Assembly: GCF_900107115.1 (NCBI RefSeq)
Contig: NZ_FNOS01000002.1
Location: forward strand, 1-64,000
Origin: Salimicrobium album
GTDB lineage: Bacteria; Bacillota; Bacilli; Bacillales; Halobacillaceae
DNA length: 64,000 nt
Direction: 5' to 3'
Part shown: positions 53,339 to 61,439 of the stretch, in pieces
Layout: every line of letters starts with the position of its first letter
How positions within the stretch are numbered: the first letter of the stretch is position 1
Translations under genes and position numbers: made by a program
The notes under the pieces: generated by a model
The model's input: only the letters and a program-made list of their open reading frames with translations
Told to the model about the DNA's origin: nothing
Databases searched by the model: none

Positions 53339-54922
53339 GTGGAACTTTGGTTCGGGGGAAAAATTTATACAATGATAAACGAAGGAGACTGGGTGGAAGC
53401 TGTAGTTGTGAGTGAAGGGCGGGTGATGGACACCGGGAGCACCAGTGAACTGTATGATAAGTACGGGGGAATGTTGAATGAACAGCATAATCTGAATGGC
53501 GGCATTATGTATCCCGGTTTTACGGACAGCCATTTACATATGATGATGCACGGGGAACGGCTTCTCAGGCTGGACCTGTCATTTATGAAATCAAAGGAAG
53601 AGGTTCTCCGTGCTCTGAAACAGTATGCGGATAATACGTCTCCGGGAGAGTGGATCGTAGGAGAAGGATTCAATGAAAATCAGTGGGAGGAAAACGGACT
53701 CATCCATAAGTCTGAACTGGATGAAGTGACCGGAGAACATCCGGCCATCATTACGAGAGTCTGCCGCCATGCGCTGGTTGCGAATTCCGAAGCTGTCAGA
53801 CTCGCAGGAGTAACGAAAGAGTCTCCTGACCCGCAGGGAGGGAGAATCGGGAAGGACGAGCGCGGAGTAACTGGTGTTTTTCATGACGAGGCTCAGGAAC
53901 TCATTAAGCAACAGATGCCGGGCGTATCATCGGACTATCTCGAAAAGGCGCTTACGGCAGCGATAGAAGATATGTATGCCCGCGGTCTTACAGGCGGACA
54001 TACAGAGGATCTGTATTATTATGGAGGTTTTCTTAAAACATACCGCGTTTTCCGCAAGGTCATACATGAAAGAGGAAAGAAGTTCCGCACTAATCTTCTC
54101 GTCCACCATAAAGCAGCAGACGAAATGGAAGAAGCGGGGCTCGCTTTCGGGGACGGGGCGCCCTTTACAGAACTTGGAGCTATGAAAATATTTTCTGACG
54201 GGGCTTTAGGGGGCCGTACCGCTCTTCTGAATGCTCCATATGAAGATGACCCGTCGAACCGGGGCGTGGCTATCCACAGCGATGAAGATCTCGATGATCT
54301 TTTCAAAAAAGCAAGAGCAAAGGCGATGCCCGTAGCTGTTCATGCTATCGGAGACGGGGCGGTAAAAGCCGTACTTGAAAGAATGGAACGGTTTCCACTG
54401 AAAAATGGGCAAAGAGACCGGATTATTCATGCGCAGATTCTGGACGGGGAGCTGATTGCCCGTCTGCAGAAATTACCTGTAGTGCTCGACATACAGCCTT
54501 CTTTTGTTGCTTCCGATTTTCCGTGGGTGATAGAGAGAATTGGCGAAAAAAGGATGGAGTATGCCTATGCCTGGAAAACCCTTTACGATAAAGGCGTCCT
54601 CCTTGCAGGAGGGTCCGATGCTCCCATCGAAGAAGTGAATCCGCTGCTTGGTATCCGGGCGGCTGTAGACAGGAGGGCGACCCTCGATTTTCAGGTATAC
54701 GGGGAAGAAGAAAAACTGTCGATGTACGAAGCGATATCTCTGTATACGAAGGGAAGTGCCCATGCAGTCAGCAGAGAAGAGGAGCAGGGAATGATCCGTG
54801 CGGGGTATGTGGCTGATTTTACCGTGCTGGACCGTGATCTCTTCTCATCAGCCGGCCACGAGGTCGCCGATGCGGTCGTTATGATGACGGTAGTCGACGG
54901 AGAGATTATGTACGAAAAATAA
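53339..54922 (+). CDS. Amidohydrolase family protein (YtcJ-like)
   Basis: A 527-residue metal-dependent hydrolase of the amidohydrolase superfamily (amidohydrolase_3, YtcJ group). It starts with the small beta-sandwich (MELWFGGKIYTM), then the barrel with MYPGFTDSHLHMMMHG at about 57-72, VCRHALVANSEAV, MKIFSDGALGGRTA, AVHAIGDGAVKAVLE at about 332-346, and GGSDAPIEEVNP at about 422-433. The substrate is not known. AGGAGGG points to GTG at 53339 rather than to the longer frame from 53240. A terminator follows. Confidence 0.88.
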   Translation: MELWFGGKIYTMINEGDWVEAVVVSEGRVMDTGSTSELYDKYGGMLNEQHNLNGGIMYPGFTDSHLHMMMHGERLLRLDLSFMKSKEEVLRALKQYADNTSPGEWIVGEGFNENQWEENGLIHKSELDEVTGEHPAIITRVCRHALVANSEAVRLAGVTKESPDPQGGRIGKDERGVTGVFHDEAQELIKQQMPGVSSDYLEKALTAAIEDMYARGLTGGHTEDLYYYGGFLKTYRVFRKVIHERGKKFRTNLLVHHKAADEMEEAGLAFGDGAPFTELGAMKIFSDGALGGRTALLNAPYEDDPSNRGVAIHSDEDLDDLFKKARAKAMPVAVHAIGDGAVKAVLERMERFPLKNGQRDRIIHAQILDGELIARLQKLPVVLDIQPSFVASDFPWVIERIGEKRMEYAYAWKTLYDKGVLLAGGSDAPIEEVNPLLGIRAAVDRRATLDFQVYGEEEKLSMYEAISLYTKGSAHAVSREEEQGMIRAGYVADFTVLDRDLFSSAGHEVADAVVMMTVVDGEIMYEK

Positions 54923-54939
54923 TGAAAAGAGATCGAGCA

Positions 54940-54978
54940 AAACAAAGAGCCGGTCAACACTGACCGGATCTTTGTATT
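54940..54978 (+). terminator. Terminator between amidohydrolase and NAD kinase genes
   Basis: ACAAAGA-G-CCGGTCA pairs with TGACCGG-A-TCTTTGT around ACAC, between convergent genes; it can act for both. Confidence 0.85.
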
Positions 54979-55008
54979 ATATCTTCGTTCCGGGCGCTTT
55001 CAGTAATG

Positions 55009-55812
55009 TTACAGAAAAGTACGCTGTACCCGGTGCCAGAAGGAGTTGCTTTTCAATTTGACGGTTTTCACCAGTTTATCACTCAAAGAAATATCGATAT
55101 ACCGGATGTTTCTGATAGAGTAGGCTTCGTTGTCCATTCCGATAATAGGGAAGTCATTCCCGTCCTGACGTACGTCAAGACGCAACTTACGCTCTTTACC
55201 GAGAATGAAGGAAGAGTCCAGAGTACGAAAGCGGTTGTTGTTAAGCGATGCCAGTTCACTCACCTGCATAGAAGGGAGGAGAGGATCCACGACAGCCCCT
55301 TTGGTTGATTTATTGTAGCCTGTACTTCCAGTCGGTGTAGAGACGATCAGTCCGTCCCCGCGGAAGTGTTCAAAGTGAAGGTCATCAATGTGTACGTCGA
55401 TGTCGATCGTTTTTATTAACGAGGAACGTACGCTGCATTCGTTCAGACAGAGAAAGGTCGATTCATTATTCACTTTAGCTTCGATCAGAGGGAATCTCCT
55501 TACTTCAATTTCATCATTCATCATATAGGTGACCATCTGTTCGTAATTATCCAGGCTGAAGTCACAATAGAGTCCGGCTTCGTCCCCCTCTTTAACTCCT
55601 AGGTAAAGACAGTCCTGGCGGAAACCGGTTTTCCGGACGGATTGAAGGAAAGCCCCGTCTCCTCCTACAGAAATAATGATGTTCGCATCGTTGTAATCTT
55701 CCACAATAGTGAAATTATTATCAACAGCCAGCTGTTTCAAAGGTTGTACTTTCTCATCCTTTTCTTTGCTGGGTGTATAATAGAAATATAGATTTCTTCT
55801 TTGATTTGACAT
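55009..55812 (-). CDS. nadK: NAD kinase (YtdI type)
   Basis: A 267-residue enzyme that phosphorylates NAD to NADP. The glycine-rich GGDGAFLQS loop is at about 50-58, NECSVRSS at about 126-133, and the conserved GDGLIVSTPTGSTGYNKST segment at about 153-171. It is the second-paralogue type (NadF2/YtdI) of Bacillus. The frame extends to 55845, but AAGAGGTGG places the start at the ATG at 55812. It is divergent from ytxK. Confidence 0.93.
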   Translation of the reverse strand: MSNQRRNLYFYYTPSKEKDEKVQPLKQLAVDNNFTIVEDYNDANIIISVGGDGAFLQSVRKTGFRQDCLYLGVKEGDEAGLYCDFSLDNYEQMVTYMMNDEIEVRRFPLIEAKVNNESTFLCLNECSVRSSLIKTIDIDVHIDDLHFEHFRGDGLIVSTPTGSTGYNKSTKGAVVDPLLPSMQVSELASLNNNRFRTLDSSFILGKERKLRLDVRQDGNDFPIIGMDNEAYSIRNIRYIDISLSDKLVKTVKLKSNSFWHRVQRTFL

Positions 55813-55966
55813 AAAACCACCTCTTTTGAATTTATCCACCCCCATTTTACCACAGTTATTTCAGTTTATACTTCTTAGAAAGGTCCGCATTTGAAAAGAT
55901 AGTGCACTTTCGATATTGTATATGAAGGTAGCTAATGAAGCCTCAATTGTTTAGGAGGAACGACAT

Positions 55967-56962
55967 ATGGATCAGCAAAACGTAGAGAAACTGTTTACTC
56001 AGATAGATGAAATGGCCACTGCTATTTCGGAGGGTCTGAACATTACGTACCTGGAAGGCGTTACCGAGGCGCTCGATATTTTATATCAGGGTCAGGTCTT
56101 CGAAGATTATCCTGAGAAGCTCCAGGTGGACATTCGGAACAAGTGGCTCGGTTTCAATAAGAACAATTATGAAAACGAAGAGATCAGAAAAGCCATACAG
56201 CTGGCTACGCTCAAAGGGATGAAAGGCGTTACGCAGCAGCAGCACCTTCTTACCCCGGATGCAGTAGCCACTTTTATCGGTTTTTTGACAGGGAAACTTA
56301 CAGAGTTTCATCAGGGAAGTGTCAGACTTTTTGATCCGGTCTGTGGCAGTGGCAACTTGCTGACCGCCATTTTGAACGGTACGGATAAAGATATCGTCCC
56401 ATACGGCAGTGAAGTGGATGATTCTCTCATTCAACTCGCTGTCGTCCAGGCGAACCTTCAAAAGCATAATATCGAATTTTTTCATCAGGACAGTCTTCAG
56501 CCCTTTCTGCTTGAACCCGTCGATATCGTAACGGCAGACCTTCCGGTAGGATATTACCCGGACGACGCCCAGGCGGAAAAATACGAACTGAAAGCCGGGG
56601 AAGGACACTCCTACGCTCATCACCTGCTGATTGAACAGAGTCTCACGTATTTGAAAGAGGGAGGATACGGCATCTTCGTCGTACCCAACTTCCTGTTTGA
56701 AAGTGATCAGGCACAGCAGCTGCAGAGGTATCTGCGCGATCACGCACATATCATCGGAATGCTGCAGCTGCCGGAAGATCTGTTTAAGAAAGAAAAATTC
56801 GCCAGGAGTGTGTTTATCGTCCAGAAGAAACAAGAAGGCACAAAACCGCCGAAGCAGGCTCTTCTCGTTAAACTCCCATCTTTTTCGAGCCCGGAGAAAA
56901 CATCGAATGTCATCTCCCAGGTAAACGACTGGTTCAGTGATTATCACAGCGGGAAATTGTAA
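55967..56962 (+). CDS. ytxK: Class I SAM-dependent methyltransferase YtxK
   Basis: A 331-residue protein resembling N6-adenine DNA methyltransferases of type I systems. The SAM-binding motif is DPVCGSGNLLTAIL at about 123-136, and the usual catalytic NPPY/F is altered to DLPVGYYP at about 192-199, which casts doubt on DNA-adenine methylation. No restriction or specificity subunit is adjacent. It is conserved before ackA in Bacillus, where it affects competence-associated expression. TTAGGAGGA precedes the ATG. Confidence 0.9.
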   Translation: MDQQNVEKLFTQIDEMATAISEGLNITYLEGVTEALDILYQGQVFEDYPEKLQVDIRNKWLGFNKNNYENEEIRKAIQLATLKGMKGVTQQQHLLTPDAVATFIGFLTGKLTEFHQGSVRLFDPVCGSGNLLTAILNGTDKDIVPYGSEVDDSLIQLAVVQANLQKHNIEFFHQDSLQPFLLEPVDIVTADLPVGYYPDDAQAEKYELKAGEGHSYAHHLLIEQSLTYLKEGGYGIFVVPNFLFESDQAQQLQRYLRDHAHIIGMLQLPEDLFKKEKFARSVFIVQKKQEGTKPPKQALLVKLPSFSSPEKTSNVISQVNDWFSDYHSGKL

Positions 56963-56980
56963 GAAAATATAGAATATAAC

Positions 56981-56995
56981 ACGAAAACGTTCCCA
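56981..56995. promoter_or_regulatory. Candidate activating cre upstream of ackA
   Basis: ACGAAAACGTTCCCA matches the cre consensus WTGNAANCGNWNNCW except for one base (C for T). Its centre is about 56 bases upstream of the predicted ackA transcription start, the spacing seen for CcpA activation of ackA in B. subtilis. Confidence 0.6.
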
Positions 56996-57008
56996 TTGAT
57001 TGTTATAC

Positions 57009-57037
57009 TTGAAAACAGGAATGACGGGTGGTTAAAT
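57009..57037 (+). promoter_or_regulatory. Candidate SigA promoter of ackA
   Basis: TTGAAA (57009-57014), a 17-base spacer and TTAAAT (57032-57037). The predicted start near 57044 leaves a leader of about 40 bases. Confidence 0.5.
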
Positions 57038-57083
57038 GTATTTGTTATAAGTATAGAACCTATATTTAAGGGGATGAACAACG

Positions 57084-58277
57084 TTGAATAAAGTTTTAGC
57101 TATAAACGCCGGAAGTTCTTCATTGAAGTTCCAGCTTATTGAAATGCCGGAGGAGAAAGTCAATGCAAAAGGTGTCATGGAACGGATCGGATTAAATGAC
57201 TCCATCTTTAATATCGAGACTGTGGACGGAGAAGATAAAAAGGTGGAGGAAATCGCCGATCACCAGCAGGCAGTGGATCTGCTTTTAAGTACATTGACCT
57301 CAAAAGGCATCATAGATTCTCTGGATGATATCGATGGAGTCGGTCACCGGGTAGTGCACGGAGGGGAGAAATTCAGCGATTCGGCTCTCGTAACGGAGGA
57401 AGTAATAGAGGCCATCGAAGAAGTGTCTGAACTTGCACCTCTTCATAACCCGGCCAACCTGACCGGAATACGGGCTTTCCGTAAAGTGATGCCGAACGTG
57501 CCTCACGTGGCAGTGTTCGACACAGCTTTCCACCAGTCGATGCCGGAAGAGTCCTACCTGTACAGCCTGCCTTATGAGTATTATGAGAATTACGGGATAA
57601 GGAAATACGGTTTCCACGGGACTTCCCATAAATATGTATCCCAGCATGCGGCGCAGATGCTCGGCCGTCCTGTTGAGCAGCTTCGACTCATCTCCTGCCA
57701 CCTCGGGAACGGAGCGAGTATTGCGGCAATCGAAGGCGGGAAATCGATTGATACTTCCATGGGTTTCACTCCGCTTGCCGGTGTCACTATGGGGACGAGG
57801 TCCGGAAACATCGACCCGGCTCTCATACCTTTCATTATGGAAAAAACAGGAAAAACAGCTGATGAAGTAATGAGCGTCCTCAACAAGGAAAGCGGGATGC
57901 TGGCCCTTTCAGGTTTTTCCAGTGACCTCAGGGATATTGAACAGAAAGCGGGAGAAGGAGACGAACGGGCCCAGCTGGCTCTTCAGGTTTTCGCTGACCG
58001 TATTCACAAATATATAGGTTCCTACGCATCCCGGATGCACGGTGTGGACGGCATTATTTTTACTGCCGGTGTCGGGGAAAACAGTATTTCAATACGGGAA
58101 CGTATATTGAAAGGCCTTGAATTTATGGGGGTATACTGGGATCCTTCCCTTAATAACGTCCGCGGGAAAGATGCTTTCGTAAACTATCCTCATTCTCCCG
58201 TAAAAGTTATGGTCGTTCCTACGAACGAAGAAGTCATGATAGCGAGAGATACGGTCGAAAAAGGGTTGAAAGACTGA
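57084..58277 (+). CDS. ackA: Acetate kinase
   Basis: A 397-residue enzyme that interconverts acetyl phosphate and acetate in overflow metabolism. Family motifs: [11 protein letters not shown] at 7-17, GHRVVHGG at about 87-94, [17 protein letters not shown]-type [14 protein letters not shown] at about 174-187, HLGNGASI at about 209, [11 protein letters not shown] at about 221, and GVGENS near the C-terminus. The start is TTG at 57084 behind AAGGGGA. CcpA activation through the upstream cre-like site is inferred. A bidirectional terminator follows. Confidence 0.96.
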   Translation: MNKVLAINAGSSSLKFQLIEMPEEKVNAKGVMERIGLNDSIFNIETVDGEDKKVEEIADHQQAVDLLLSTLTSKGIIDSLDDIDGVGHRVVHGGEKFSDSALVTEEVIEAIEEVSELAPLHNPANLTGIRAFRKVMPNVPHVAVFDTAFHQSMPEESYLYSLPYEYYENYGIRKYGFHGTSHKYVSQHAAQMLGRPVEQLRLISCHLGNGASIAAIEGGKSIDTSMGFTPLAGVTMGTRSGNIDPALIPFIMEKTGKTADEVMSVLNKESGMLALSGFSSDLRDIEQKAGEGDERAQLALQVFADRIHKYIGSYASRMHGVDGIIFTAGVGENSISIRERILKGLEFMGVYWDPSLNNVRGKDAFVNYPHSPVKVMVVPTNEEVMIARDTVEKGLKD

Positions 58278-58317
58278 ATCACCCTTCTTTCCGTCTCCTT
58301 TCCAAAAAAATATAATT

Positions 58318-58369
58318 CAAAAAAGAGTGATGTCCTTCAATTTATAAAAGGACATCACTCTTTTTTTCA
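58318..58369. terminator. Bidirectional terminator, ackA / universal stress protein
   Basis: AAAAAGAGTGATGTCCTT pairs perfectly with AAGGACATCACTCTTTTT around about 10 bases. Confidence 0.93.
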
Positions 58370-58383
58370 ACGGAGAATTAACT

Positions 58384-58839
58384 TCATGAATCGGCCTGGG
58401 CACTGTCGCGTACTACAAGAACATCGCATTTCGCAGTTCTCGTAATGTGCTCGGACACGCTTCCGATAAAGAAACGTTCCATGGCGTTTAAGCCGGTAGC
58501 ACCGCAGATGATCAGGTCGGCATTATATTTAGGAGCGATTTCTTTGGTGAGTTTCACTTTTGGAGAGCCGTATTCAATCTCGATTTCGATGCTGTCGAGT
58601 CCTGCATCCTGGGCCTGCTTTTTGTAGTCTTCCAGAATCTCATAAGCATGTTTCTCCGCTCTCATAGCCAGCGAACGGTCGTACGCTTCCACCGTGGCAA
58701 AAGCTCTGGTATCCACAATGTGAGACAGAATGATAGTGGCATTATTCCTGTTGGCGATGTCCACCGCTTTATGAAACGCTTTTTCCGCTGTCTCCGAACC
58801 GTCTACCGCTACTACAATGTTTTTGTATTCAAAAGTCAT
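58384..58839 (-). CDS. Universal stress protein (UspA family)
   Basis: A 151-residue protein with the Usp alpha/beta fold. It starts with YKNIVVAVDGSETAEKAF, and the ATP-binding signature G-x2-G-x9-G-S is present near the C-terminus (GATGLNAMERFFIGSVSEHI). It probably binds ATP and acts under stress or energy limitation. The GTG at 58848 is in frame, but AGGAG spacing favours the ATG at 58839. The upstream region, shared with the divergent DUF4178 operon, contains the palindrome TGAAACCGTTTCA at 58899. Confidence 0.92.
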   Translation of the reverse strand: MTFEYKNIVVAVDGSETAEKAFHKAVDIANRNNATIILSHIVDTRAFATVEAYDRSLAMRAEKHAYEILEDYKKQAQDAGLDSIEIEIEYGSPKVKLTKEIAPKYNADLIICGATGLNAMERFFIGSVSEHITRTAKCDVLVVRDSAQADS

Positions 58840-58898
58840 ACTATCCACTCCTTTCTCCTTCTATTATACATATACCACGCGGAGCTGTATATTAGACG

Positions 58899-58911
58899 TG
58901 AAACCGTTTCA
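58899..58911. promoter_or_regulatory. Perfect 13-bp palindrome between usp and the DUF4178 operon
   Basis: TGAAAC-C-GTTTCA is an exact palindrome about 60 bases upstream of the usp start and 138 bases upstream of the DUF4178 start. It resembles half-sites of LacI-type operators such as cre but is one base shorter. The remaining intergenic sequence shows no clear promoter. Confidence 0.35.
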
Positions 58912-59048
58912 ATTATGTGAAAAAGCGGTGAACTTTTGTGTTGCGCGCAAAAAGGGTATACTTGAAGAAGAAAAAAATTATTTTTTGAAACCTTTGCCGA
59001 AGCAATTCGTAAATAAAGGGTACAAGGTCATGAAAAGGAGAGAGCTGT

Positions 59049-59561
59049 GTGGGTTTTTTAAAACGATTATTTTCGAAAACGAAAAAAACACCTGAAGCGG
59101 TAGAGGAGCGGAATGCTTTGAACCTCGAGGTAGGGGACATCGTTACGTATGACCTTGCGGATTACGAAGTGGTCGGTAAACTGACATACCGTGACGGCAG
59201 TTATGAATGGTACAGTTATCAACTTCTCGAAGGCAGAAATACAAAGTGGTTATCTTCCGAGATGGACGAAGAACTCGAACTGGGAATGTTTGAGAAAGTT
59301 CATTTGCCCGTGGATACTCCCTACCCTGCTAAACTGGAATATGATGGTCTTACCTATCATAAGAAGGAAGAAGGGGTGGCGAAAGTCATCGGAGAGGGAA
59401 GAAGCAGCAACCTTCAGGGAGAATCGGTCCGTTACGGGGATTACCTTGCCGATGACGAAGAGCATATGCTCAGTCTGGAAGCCTGGGGCACGGAAGTTGA
59501 AGTAAGTGCCGGAACACCCCTGCAGGAGTATGAACTGAAGATTATAGCAGGAACAAAATAA
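59049..59561 (+). CDS. DUF4178 family protein
   Basis: A 170-residue soluble protein of the DUF4178 family. After a basic amphipathic N-terminus (MGFLKRLFSKTKKTPEAVEE) the domain reads NLEVGDIVTYDLADYEVVGK, DGSYEWYSYQLLEGRNTKWL and YGDYLADDEEHMLSLEAWG. The function is unknown; the domain recurs next to PspA, DUF350 and aminopropyltransferase genes. The start is GTG at 59049 with AAAGGAGAG upstream. It is 13 bases from the pspA-type gene, so it is the first gene of the module. Confidence 0.87.
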   Translation: MGFLKRLFSKTKKTPEAVEERNALNLEVGDIVTYDLADYEVVGKLTYRDGSYEWYSYQLLEGRNTKWLSSEMDEELELGMFEKVHLPVDTPYPAKLEYDGLTYHKKEEGVAKVIGEGRSSNLQGESVRYGDYLADDEEHMLSLEAWGTEVEVSAGTPLQEYELKIIAGTK

Positions 59562-59574
59562 GGAGGAGATTTAT

Positions 59575-60246
59575 ATGTTTAAATTTTTTAATCGCGTAAA
59601 GACGGTAGTAGGTTCCGAACTGAATTCCATGCTTGATAAAGCGGAAGATCCGGTGAAAATGCTCGATCAGTTTATGCGGGATATGGATAATGATATCCGG
59701 GAGGCTGAAAGTGCAGTAGCTAAGCAGATTGCCAACGAAAAGATGCTTAAGCGCAAGTACGATGATGCTCAGGCTATGGTAGACAAGCGGATGAAGCAGG
59801 CCGAAAAGGCGCTGGAGTCTGAGGATGAAGACTTGGCCCGTCGTGCCATCGAAGACAAAAACAGTCATCAGGAACAGGCGGATCAGCTGAAAGAATCATA
59901 TGACCGTGCGAAGAAAGATTCTGAACAGCTTCGTACAAAACTGGATGAAATGAAGAAAGAATACCAGGAAATGAAACTTAAAAAAGACTCCCTGCAAGCA
60001 AGAGCGGAGTCGGCAAAAACCCGTACGAAGATGAACCGTACTATGTCTGATATCGGTAATGATGAATCCAAACAGGGATTCGAACGGATGGAAGAGAAAG
60101 TTATGCAGCATGAAGCGGAAGCGGAAACGAGCGAAGACCTCCGTTCCGAAAGCCGTTCTCTTGATGATGAATTCGAGGAGCTCGGAAAAGACGATAAAGT
60201 TGACGACGAGCTGGCTGCCATGAAGAAAAAAATGAATAAAGAATAA
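59575..60246 (+). CDS. pspA: PspA/IM30 family protein
   Basis: A 223-residue phage-shock-type ESCRT-III relative. It starts MFKFFNRVKTVVGSELNSML, an amphipathic membrane-binding helix, followed by long coiled-coil helices rich in Lys and Glu (about 25-185) and an acidic C-terminal tail. Such proteins coat and repair stressed membranes. AAGGAGGAG precedes the ATG. It stands inside the DUF4178-DUF4247-DUF350-aminopropyltransferase operon rather than in a lia-type operon. Confidence 0.93.
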   Translation: MFKFFNRVKTVVGSELNSMLDKAEDPVKMLDQFMRDMDNDIREAESAVAKQIANEKMLKRKYDDAQAMVDKRMKQAEKALESEDEDLARRAIEDKNSHQEQADQLKESYDRAKKDSEQLRTKLDEMKKEYQEMKLKKDSLQARAESAKTRTKMNRTMSDIGNDESKQGFERMEEKVMQHEAEAETSEDLRSESRSLDDEFEELGKDDKVDDELAAMKKKMNKE

Positions 60247-60256
60247 TAAAGGTTTC

Positions 60257-60293
60257 TTACAAGCCTGGCGTTGCCGGGCTTGTAGTTTTACTT
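60257..60293 (+). terminator. Weak intra-operon hairpin after pspA
   Basis: TACAAGCCTGGC pairs with GCCGGGCTTGTA (one wobble) and is followed by GTTTTACTTT. Partial termination would make DUF4178 and PspA more abundant than the downstream membrane proteins. Confidence 0.6.
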
Positions 60294-60315
60294 TCCAGGG
60301 GAAGGAGGAACATCC

Positions 60316-60975
60316 GTGAGAGACATAGGGAGCGTCGTGTTATTTTCGATTTTTGCAGCTTTTATCGCCTTTTTTATTTTTGACAGTGGGGATGGTGCCG
60401 ATAACGGCATGTCCGGTACATATAATGAACAGTCCTATGAGTCATTACCCGAAGAGCCGACGCGTGGAGAAATCGAAGACAGCCTGGATGGGCAGTCCTA
60501 TACTTCCGTTGAAACGATGATCGAGGAGACTTTTCCTCAGCTTGATACCGTCCAGACGGACCGGGGCCGTTCGGAAATTTACATGACGAGTGAGTATAAT
60601 CTCCGGGAAGTGGAAGAGCTGATTGTGGAGGAAGTGAAGCCTGAGGATACCGGTGATAGACAGGGTGACAAACAGGCATTGATTTATCCTGATAATTTTG
60701 TCATATTGAAAGAGAGTGAAGAAGAGGCAGGTCTGATTCTCATTGAACTTGCCGAGAAAGAATTTGTACAGAATAATTATTCCCCTTCCTTTTTCGAGGG
60801 GATGCTTGCGTACGCTTTGCTGAACCAGGCCTTTGGTACGAACGACTGGAGGAGTACACAGAGAGACAGATGTGACAATGGAGGCTGCTACGGTGGGTAT
60901 TCAATGTACGGCGGCAATAGCGGGTCGTTCAGAGGATCTTCTACAAGAGGTGGAGGACCGAGTGTAGGAAAATAA
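60316..60975 (+). CDS. DUF4247 family membrane-anchored protein
   Basis: A 219-residue protein with one N-terminal hydrophobic segment (GSVVLFSIFAAFIAFFIF, about 5-22), an acidic extracytoplasmic-type domain (SVETMIEETFPQLDTVQTD, YPDNFVILKESEEEAGLILI) and a glycine/serine-rich C-terminal tail with two cysteines (RCDNGGCYGGYSMYGG). It fits DUF4247, of unknown function, which is found beside DUF350 and DUF4178 genes. The start is GTG at 60316 behind GAAGGAGGA. Confidence 0.86.
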   Translation: MRDIGSVVLFSIFAAFIAFFIFDSGDGADNGMSGTYNEQSYESLPEEPTRGEIEDSLDGQSYTSVETMIEETFPQLDTVQTDRGRSEIYMTSEYNLREVEELIVEEVKPEDTGDRQGDKQALIYPDNFVILKESEEEAGLILIELAEKEFVQNNYSPSFFEGMLAYALLNQAFGTNDWRSTQRDRCDNGGCYGGYSMYGGNSGSFRGSSTRGGGPSVGK

Positions 60976-60988
60976 AAGGAGGGAAAGT

Positions 60989-61384
60989 ATGGAACCATTA
61001 CTTGCAACATTAGGATATTTCCTTATTGCGGTTGCAGTTGTTCTTGCAGGTCTTGCAATATTCGAAGTATTGACGAAGAAGTATAAAGACTGGGATGAAG
61101 TAAGTGCCGGAAACCAGGCGGTGGCAATGTCCATCTCAGGTAAGATTATCGGGATCTGTATTGTGCTTTCGTTTGCCATTTACCACAGCTTCACAGTGGT
61201 GGACACATTAATTTGGGGAGGAGTGGGCGTACTTCTGCAGATGGTAGCCTATCTTCTGTTTGAACTGCTCACCCGCAAGTTTTCTGTGGAGGACAAACTG
61301 AAGGAGAATAACACAGCCGTCGGTATTATTTCGATGGGTGTATCGATAGGTCTCGCTTTCGTCATCGGAGCTTCGATTACATAA
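60989..61384 (+). CDS. DUF350 (YjfL-type) membrane protein
   Basis: A 131-residue protein with four membrane spans arranged as two DUF350 repeats: TLGYFLIAVAVVLAGLAIFE with GNQAVAMSISGKIIGI, and VGVLLQMVAYLLFELL with NNTAVGIISMGVSIGLA. It is related to E. coli YjfL, whose operon also holds a PspA-like protein. The function is unknown. AGGAGGG precedes the ATG, 13 bases after the DUF4247 gene. Confidence 0.9.
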   Translation: MEPLLATLGYFLIAVAVVLAGLAIFEVLTKKYKDWDEVSAGNQAVAMSISGKIIGICIVLSFAIYHSFTVVDTLIWGGVGVLLQMVAYLLFELLTRKFSVEDKLKENNTAVGIISMGVSIGLAFVIGASIT

Positions 61385-61388
61385 GGTG

Positions 61389-61421
61389 GAAAGCACTCTC
61401 CGTGGGGAGGGTGCTTTTTTC
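61389..61421 (+). terminator. Hairpin with T tail between DUF350 and aminopropyltransferase genes
   Basis: AAAGCACTCTCC pairs with GGAGGGTGCTTT (one G-T wobble) around GTGG, and six T follow. It would lower expression of the last gene unless read through. Confidence 0.82.
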
Positions 61422-61439
61422 TGACAGGGAGTAGTATGA

